Assembly (NCBI GenBank): GCA_035525785.1
Contig: DATLDQ010000098.1
Location: 1-47,650 of the forward strand
Length of the DNA: 47,650 bases
From: CADEED01 sp035525785
GTDB taxonomy: Bacteria > Pseudomonadota > Gammaproteobacteria > Steroidobacterales > Steroidobacteraceae
Direction: 5' to 3'
A model generated the notes under the pieces. That model searched no databases. It was not told where the DNA came from and worked only from the letters and a program-made list of their open reading frames with translations. Positions 43,324 through 47,650 of the stretch are shown here, one piece after another. The first letter of the stretch is position 1, and each line of letters opens with the position of its first letter. A program made the translations under genes and the position numbers.

Positions 43324-44121
43324 TCACTTCGGCTTGCGGAATTTGAGGACGTAGCGATCCGTCTTGTCGTGCATGCCCTGCTCGAAGACCTTCATCTGGT
43401 GGTCGTCCGCGGCGTTAGCGATCACGTCGCTCGAACCCACGAACTCGAAGCCTGACGCCATCACTTCCGTCTTGACCGCCTCGGGGTCGCTTCGATGCAG
43501 CGTCGACGTGGCTGCGAAGCCCGTGCCCTTCTCGGCGGCGTGATCGATCACGATGTAGATGCCGCCCGGCTTCAGGCTGTCGAATACCGCTTTGTTGAAC
43601 CCACCGACGTCGATGTCCTTCACGTTGTGCACGTCGTGATAGTTCTGCGAGGTCCACACCATGTCCAGTTTCTCGGGGAGCTTGAGCTCGGCGACCTTCT
43701 CGACGGACACGGTCACGTTCTTGTAGTGCTCATCGGCGGCAATGGCGCGCACGGCGGCGGAGGGTTCCGGCCGGTCTGGCGGCGCATCCGGGCGCTTCGG
43801 CGGCGCGACGGCGAACACCTGCCCCTTGGCGCCGACGACGCCGCTGAAGATGCGCGTGAAGTAACCACCGCCGGGAAGCAGGTCGGCGATGCGCTGGCCC
43901 GGCTTCAGCCCGGCGAACGCGATGCATTCGGCGGGCTTGCGGTCGGCGTCGCGATCGCGGTCCGCTTGCGGCCGCGCGGTGTCCGCCACGGCGGCGGCGA
44001 CGGCCTTGGGGATATCGGTGCTCTGGTCGGTACTCTTGGCCGTTACTGTCGCTGCAAACGCTGCGAACACTACGGCTGCCGCGAATATCGCGGTCGATGG
44101 AAAGCGAGAGCCGGTGGTCAT
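43324..44121 (-). CDS. Exported class I SAM-dependent methyltransferase-like protein
   Basis: A 265-residue protein with a signal peptide (residues 1-28, ATVTAKS) and a methyltransferase fold. Motif I is altered but recognisable (IADLLPGGGYFTRIFSGVVG). LDMVWTSQNYHDVHNV, SLKPGGIYIVIDHAA and SGFEFVGSSDVI follow as in a well-known group of exported 'predicted methyltransferases'. Export of a SAM enzyme is odd, and its real activity is unknown. The ATG at 44121 is preceded by GGGAGGATC. It begins only 24 bases after the end of tRNA-Pro on the same strand, so the two may share a transcript. Confidence 0.85.
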   Translation of the reverse strand: MTTGSRFPSTAIFAAAVVFAAFAATVTAKSTDQSTDIPKAVAAAVADTARPQADRDRDADRKPAECIAFAGLKPGQRIADLLPGGGYFTRIFSGVVGAKGQVFAVAPPKRPDAPPDRPEPSAAVRAIAADEHYKNVTVSVEKVAELKLPEKLDMVWTSQNYHDVHNVKDIDVGGFNKAVFDSLKPGGIYIVIDHAAEKGTGFAATSTLHRSDPEAVKTEVMASGFEFVGSSDVIANAADDHQMKVFEQGMHDKTDRYVLKFRKPK

Positions 44122-44145
44122 GGTGATCCTCCCTGCAACTGAAGT

Positions 44146-44222
44146 TGGTCGGGACGGCGAGATTCGAACTCGCGACCCCTTGCACCCCATGCAAGTGCGC
44201 TACCAGGCTGCGCCACGTCCCG
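44146..44222 (-). tRNA. tRNA-Pro (GGG anticodon)
   Basis: A 77-nt cloverleaf including the encoded CCA. The acceptor stem CGGGACG pairs with CGTCCCG, the D arm contains AGCCTGGTA, and the anticodon stem CTTGC/GCAAG holds the loop ATGGGGT, giving anticodon GGG for CCC codons. The T arm is GCGAG-TTCGAAT-CTCGC. The discriminator is A. It lies between the two methyltransferase-like genes. Confidence 0.97.
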
Positions 44223-44298
44223 TCCGAGAGAATCGAGCGAGACCCTGGGGTCCCGCGGGGGTGCGCATCATACCCAACACCCGCCCGGAAGCCCACAT

Positions 44299-45030
44299 TC
44301 AGCTGAACAGCGGCCCTTGCCTGTTCAGCCCCGCCTCGAGGCGAATGAAGGGCTTTTCCGAACCGATGAGCTCGGGCGTGGTTTCCAGCATCCGGCCCCA
44401 CCGGGCGGCGATGGCGCGCTCCTCGTCGCGGGCGCCATCGTCCAACAGGATGGTGCAATCCGCGCGCAGCTTGTCGAGCATGACGGGCACGAGGCCATAG
44501 CGACCACCGCGCGTGCCACCCGGCGGTCCATCGCAGATGACCAGCGAGATCTTGCCGGGTATGGTCTGCAGCGACGTCAGCGAGTACCAGTCGAAATCAC
44601 CGAAGCTGCGGATCGGCGCCATGCACAGCGTCACCGAATGCATGCGGTACTTGCGCAGGTATCTGTGCACGCGGTCCGCCCATTTCGGCTCGTGCTCGAG
44701 TGACCAGACCCGCACCCCGCGAGACTGCGCGACGGCGCCGATGAGCAGCGTACTCAAGCCCGACCCGCACTCGAGGATGGGCCCATCGGTCTCGCGTGTC
44801 GCGCGCAGTGAAGCCTCGAGGAACTCGAGCTGCGCGGACCAGCTGTTGCCCCAGCCTCGCACTAGTTCGGCCAGCAATTGTGGATCCGAGGTCTCTTCGC
44901 CGTTCTGCACTGCGCGCAGGAATTGACGCATCGCGCGCCAGAACTGGAACTGCTGGTAGGTGCTGCCGATGCGGCGCTCGAGCGCGCGCGCGATGCGGCC
45001 CTGGCTGGAATCGTCCTGGGGTTCGGGCAT
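44299..45030 (-). CDS. Class I SAM-dependent methyltransferase-like protein
   Basis: A 243-residue cytoplasmic protein. After a helical N-terminus it shows a Rossmann-type methyltransferase core: ILECGSGLSTLLIGAVA (motif I), VWSLEHEPKWADRVHRYL (post-I acidic strand), ISLVICDGPPGGTRGGRYG and ADCTILLDDGARDEE. This resembles the family of class I methyltransferases that act on small molecules or sugars. The substrate is unknown. The ATG at 45030 follows AAGGAGG. It lies upstream of tRNA-Pro on the same strand, with a 76-bp gap. Confidence 0.82.
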   Translation of the reverse strand: MPEPQDDSSQGRIARALERRIGSTYQQFQFWRAMRQFLRAVQNGEETSDPQLLAELVRGWGNSWSAQLEFLEASLRATRETDGPILECGSGLSTLLIGAVAQSRGVRVWSLEHEPKWADRVHRYLRKYRMHSVTLCMAPIRSFGDFDWYSLTSLQTIPGKISLVICDGPPGGTRGGRYGLVPVMLDKLRADCTILLDDGARDEERAIAARWGRMLETTPELIGSEKPFIRLEAGLNRQGPLFS

Positions 45031-45143
45031 GGGTGGCCTCCTTGCGGTCCGGCCCCCCTTATGAAGATTTGCCGAGACGACTGCTACCCGCCGTACAGGC
45101 ATCTACGGCCATTGCGGACGCTCATCGCGAGAATGCGCTTACG

Positions 45144-46865
45144 TCACCAAAAGTAGATGTAGATACCCACGATGATCGAGACGATCACTACGGTGTGGAA
45201 GATTTCCCAGAATCCGTAACTCTCGCGATCGACCGCGAGCTGCTGCGAGGAAATCGACTTGTAGGTGAGCCCGGCCAGTTGCTCTCGCGACGCGGGCGGC
45301 GTGAACCGGCTGGCGATCAGAATGACGGCGCATGTGAATACGAACAACAGGAAACTGAAGTACAGCCAGTTCATGTCCACGTAGGCCTGGATGAAGCTCG
45401 GGAACTGGACGCCCCCCAGCTCATGCGTTGCCTGCAGCCCGAGGCGAAGCATGCCGAATACGAAGCCGGCCACGAGACCCCAGAGGCCGGACTTGGGCGT
45501 CACCGAGCGCGAGAAGATGCCCGCCATGAACGCTGCGGCGATCGACGGTGCTAACAATGACTGCACCAGCTGCAGGTACCCATACAGCCCGTATTTGCTG
45601 ATGCCCTGCAGCAGCGGTATCCACAACATGCCGAGCACGATGATGCCGGCCGTCGCGACGCGGCCGACGTTCACCAGGTGCGGCTCGCTCGACGTGGGGC
45701 GCAAGCGTTTGTAGAAATCGACGGTGAACAGCGTGGCGGTCGAGTTGAACAGCGACGCCAACGCGCTCATGAGAGCCGACAACATGCCCGCGAGCACGAG
45801 ACCGCGCAGTCCCTCCGGCAACATGTTCGCGACCAGTATCGGGAACGCGCCCTGCGGATTGGTGCCGATGCTTTCGAAACCTGGCGTTCCCGCCCTGAAC
45901 AACGCCACGGCGATCATGCCCGGCAGCAGGAAGATGAATACCGGCGCGAGCTTCAGATAGGCGGCGAAGATGGTGCCGCGACGCGCCTGCTGCAGCCCGC
46001 GCGCGGTGAGCACGCGCTGCACGATGTATTGATCCGTACACCAGTACCACAGGCCGATGATGGGCGAGCACAGCAGCACACCGAGCCAGGGCGTGGCGCT
46101 GGGGTCGAAGAGGAATCCCGGGAAGCCCTGCGTCTCCGGTGTGGTCGACAGCGGGCGCCACAAGTGGATGCTGTCCGGATTCGCGGCCTTGAGCGCGCTC
46201 AGGCCACCGATTTCGTGCAGGCCGACGATGAGCAGCACGGTCGAGCCCGCCAACAGCACCGGAACGTGCATCGCTTCGGTCCACAACACCGAGCGCATGC
46301 CACCGAAGATGACGAACACACCGGTGACCACCACCAGCGCCATGGCCGAGAACCAGAAGAAATCCGTCTCACCGAACAACGGCAGGTCGATCGTCTCGAA
46401 ACCGAGGATGGTCTGGATGGCGAATGCGCCGGCGAAAATCGTCACCGACGCCTTGGTGAGGATGTAGCTCACCAGGAAGATGAAACTCAGGAAGGTGCGC
46501 GTCGACGGGTTGTAGCGCCGCTCGAGGAATTCCGGAGTGGTGAACACGTTCGCGCGCAGGTAGAAAGGCGCGAACACCCAGCCCAGCACCAGCACCAGCC
46601 ACGAGTGCAGCTCCCAGTGCGCGAACGCCATGCCGTCCTGCGCGCCCGAGCCTGCCAGGCCGATGAGGTGCTCCGCGCCGATGTTGGATGCGAAGATGGA
46701 AGAACCGATGAGGAACCAGCCGGCGCTGCGGCTCGCGAGGAAATAGTCCTCGGTGTTCTTGCCCTTGGCCATGACGGCCCAGATGCAGATGGCGGTATTC
46801 GCGACGAAGTACAGGGCAACGACGCCCCAGTCGAAGGCGGAAAAATTGACGGCCGTGCCGGACAT
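45144..46865 (-). CDS. Sodium:solute symporter, SGLT-like sugar transporter
   Basis: A 573-residue protein of the SSS family with about 14 membrane helices. The N-terminal region AVMAKGKNTEDYFLASRSAGW and SSIFASNIGAEHLIGLAGSGA is the sodium/sugar-binding signature of vSGLT-like transporters. RSVLWTEAMHVPVLLAGS and SALMSALASLFNSTATLFTVDFY are the conserved inner segments. It probably imports a sugar with Na+, which suits the glucan and xylose genes elsewhere in the window. The ATG at 46865 was chosen because membrane-topology and family alignment begin there. It sits between the MerR-like gene and the methyltransferase genes, an unusual place for a transporter. Confidence 0.93.
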   Translation of the reverse strand: MSGTAVNFSAFDWGVVALYFVANTAICIWAVMAKGKNTEDYFLASRSAGWFLIGSSIFASNIGAEHLIGLAGSGAQDGMAFAHWELHSWLVLVLGWVFAPFYLRANVFTTPEFLERRYNPSTRTFLSFIFLVSYILTKASVTIFAGAFAIQTILGFETIDLPLFGETDFFWFSAMALVVVTGVFVIFGGMRSVLWTEAMHVPVLLAGSTVLLIVGLHEIGGLSALKAANPDSIHLWRPLSTTPETQGFPGFLFDPSATPWLGVLLCSPIIGLWYWCTDQYIVQRVLTARGLQQARRGTIFAAYLKLAPVFIFLLPGMIAVALFRAGTPGFESIGTNPQGAFPILVANMLPEGLRGLVLAGMLSALMSALASLFNSTATLFTVDFYKRLRPTSSEPHLVNVGRVATAGIIVLGMLWIPLLQGISKYGLYGYLQLVQSLLAPSIAAAFMAGIFSRSVTPKSGLWGLVAGFVFGMLRLGLQATHELGGVQFPSFIQAYVDMNWLYFSFLLFVFTCAVILIASRFTPPASREQLAGLTYKSISSQQLAVDRESYGFWEIFHTVVIVSIIVGIYIYFW

Positions 46866-46893
46866 CCCTGCGTCCCTCAAATCTTTGTGGAGT

Positions 46894-46913
46894 TCACCGG
46901 CCCCCACCGGTGA
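46894..46913. repeat. Inverted repeat between merR-like gene and symporter gene
   Basis: Perfect 7-bp stem TCACCGG/CCGGTGA with a 6-nt loop, 21 bp after the MerR-like stop. No T-run follows on the minus strand, so termination is doubtful; it may be a weak terminator or an operator. Confidence 0.4.
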
Positions 46914-46934
46914 CGTAGACAGGCACTGTCCGCC

Positions 46935-47291
46935 TCAGCGCCGCAGAATCCTCAGCAGCTCCTCGAGCTCCATGCGCATCTGTTTGACGATCTGCTGGCT
47001 CTGGCTCACGTCGACGCGCGCCTCTTCTCCGCCCAGCTTGTTGCGGGCGCCACCGATGGTGAAGCCCTGGTCATACAGCAGCGACCGGATCTGGCGGATG
47101 ATGATGACGTCCTGTCGCTGGTAGTAGCGGCGGTTGCCGCGACGCTTCACGGGCTTCAGCTGCGGGAACTCCTGTTCCCAATAGCGCAGCACGTGCGGCT
47201 TCACACCGCAGAGCTCGCTCACCTCGCCGATCGTGAAATAACGTTTGCCGGGGATGGCCGGCAACTCGTCATTGTTCTTTGGTTCCAGCAT
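46935..47291 (-). CDS. MerR-family transcriptional regulator
   Basis: A 118-residue protein with the winged helix-turn-helix of MerR regulators: FTIGEVSELCGVKPHVLRYWEQEFPQL, then RRGNRRYYQRQDVIIIRQIRSLLYDQGFTI. A C-terminal coiled coil (about 90-118) should form the dimer. There are no effector-binding cysteines. This short MerR type is conserved directly behind ihfA in many gammaproteobacteria; its target is unknown. Its start lies inside the last 23 bases of ihfA, so the two are translationally linked. Confidence 0.93.
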   Translation of the reverse strand: MLEPKNNDELPAIPGKRYFTIGEVSELCGVKPHVLRYWEQEFPQLKPVKRRGNRRYYQRQDVIIIRQIRSLLYDQGFTIGGARNKLGGEEARVDVSQSQQIVKQMRMELEELLRILRR

Positions 47292-47571
47292 ACGCCTCGA
47301 CTCGCGCCTTCAGTTTCTGACCTGGACGAAACGTCACAACGCGTCGTGCACTGATGGGTATCTCCTCACCCGTCTTCGGATTTCGCCCCGGCCGCTGATT
47401 CTTGTCGCGCAAGTCGAAGTTGCCGAAACCCGAAAGCTTGACCTGTTCACCGTTCGAGAGCGCATGCCGCACTTCTTCGAAGAACAGGTCCACGAGCTCA
47501 CGAGCTTCGCGCTTGTTCAAACCCAACTGGTTGAACAGCGCCTCAGCCATCTCCGCTTTCGTCAGAGCCAT
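47269..47571 (-). CDS. ihfA: Integration host factor alpha subunit
   Basis: A 100-residue DNA-bending protein. MALTKAEMAEALFNQLGLNK, FFEEVRHALSNGEQVKLSGFGNF, RDKNQRPGRNPKTGEEIPI and RRVVTFRPGQKLKARVE are near-identical to known IhfA, including the minor-groove-inserting Pro in the GRNPKTGE arm. With IhfB it shapes chromosomal and promoter DNA. The ATG at 47571 gives the exact family N-terminus; the frame extends upstream, but only into the end of pheT. It starts four bases after the pheT stop. Confidence 0.98.
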   Translation of the reverse strand: MALTKAEMAEALFNQLGLNKREARELVDLFFEEVRHALSNGEQVKLSGFGNFDLRDKNQRPGRNPKTGEEIPISARRVVTFRPGQKLKARVEAYAGTKEQ

Positions 47572-47575
47572 GCTT

Positions 47576-47650
47576 TTATTCTCGAAATCCTGCGCCCAAC
47601 GTTGCACTCAGATCGGCACGAATCGCGGCTAACAAACGGTCCGCGTCCTC
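47576..47650 (-). CDS. pheT: Phenylalanyl-tRNA synthetase beta subunit, last codons (partial)
   Basis: The window ends inside this gene; only the final 24 codons and the TAA are present. The C-terminus (DADRLLAAIRADLSATLG, then AGFRE) has the helical form of the PheT end, and the position directly before ihfA is the standard pheS-pheT-ihfA order. The identification rests mainly on that context, as the visible piece is short. Confidence 0.75.
   Translation of the reverse strand, partial: EDADRLLAAIRADLSATLGAGFRE

Noticed and set aside
44122..44190. Longer N-terminus of the methyltransferase-like gene reaching into tRNA-Pro
   Set aside because: That part would translate the tRNA itself; the ATG at 44121 has a good ribosome binding site and begins the signal peptide.
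45678..46913. 411-codon plus-strand frame opposite the symporter gene
   Set aside because: Charged, Arg/Glu/His-rich antisense translation of a membrane protein; no independent support.

Overview
The window is a high-GC chromosomal segment from a Gram-negative bacterium, most likely a gammaproteobacterium. The pheT-ihfA-merR order at the right end, a proteobacterial-type SAH riboswitch before ahcY, MotAB, an IHF subunit, many Sec and Tat signal peptides and a lipoprotein all fit. A free-living, carbohydrate-using member of the Steroidobacteraceae/Nevskiales/Xanthomonadales neighbourhood is my inference, not something proved by the sequence. There is no transposase, integrase, phage gene or CRISPR array. 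Almost all of the DNA is coding, and most other long open frames are antisense shadows caused by high GC.

Left part (1-7.3 kb): sugar genes on the minus strand. They are an unfinished GH97 alpha-glucosidase coupled to a secreted GH13 alpha-amylase, then xylulokinase and xylose isomerase (xylB-xylA), then an aldo/keto reductase. A tiny helix-turn-helix gene on the plus strand shares overlapping stop codons with the next block.

7.3-13.1 kb: a SAM/methionine-cycle and one-carbon block, all on the minus strand: PfkB kinase (inferred adenosine kinase), metK, SAH riboswitch, ahcY, folD and a short MetF-like reductase. MetK makes SAM, AhcY splits SAH, the kinase would remove adenosine, and FolD/MetF would feed methyl groups back. 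The riboswitch is followed by a hairpin that covers the ahcY ribosome binding site.

13.3-23.4 kb: a quinoprotein with a cytochrome c tail and a fatty-acid desaturase (minus strand) lie divergent from a plus-strand series: subclass B3-like metallo-beta-lactamase, XRE-cupin regulator with its own operator, GNAT acetyltransferase, Tat-exported enolase-superfamily dehydratase and M20 peptidase. The last genes are tightly coupled by 4-nt overlaps. On the other strand, glycogen phosphorylase leads into an exported 2-hydroxyacid dehydrogenase and an amidohydrolase.

26-31 kb: a small plus-strand operon that I do not recognise encodes an exported 11-cysteine mini-protein, a membrane-anchored DsbA-like oxidoreductase and a one-pass membrane protein. 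It faces two exported Gfo/Idh/MocA oxidoreductases. This operon is the best candidate here for something undescribed.

31-41 kb: a MacAB-like ABC exporter set, a receiver-PAS-GAF-GGDEF-EAL protein with a broken GGDEF motif, a divergent receiver-histidine kinase, a small DUF2892-like membrane protein, and motA-motB.

41-47.6 kb: small conserved proteins, a LamG lipoprotein, an SRAP (YedK/HMCES-like) protein with an insert, two methyltransferase-fold proteins on either side of tRNA-Pro(GGG), a sodium/sugar symporter, a MerR-like regulator, ihfA and the last codons of pheT.
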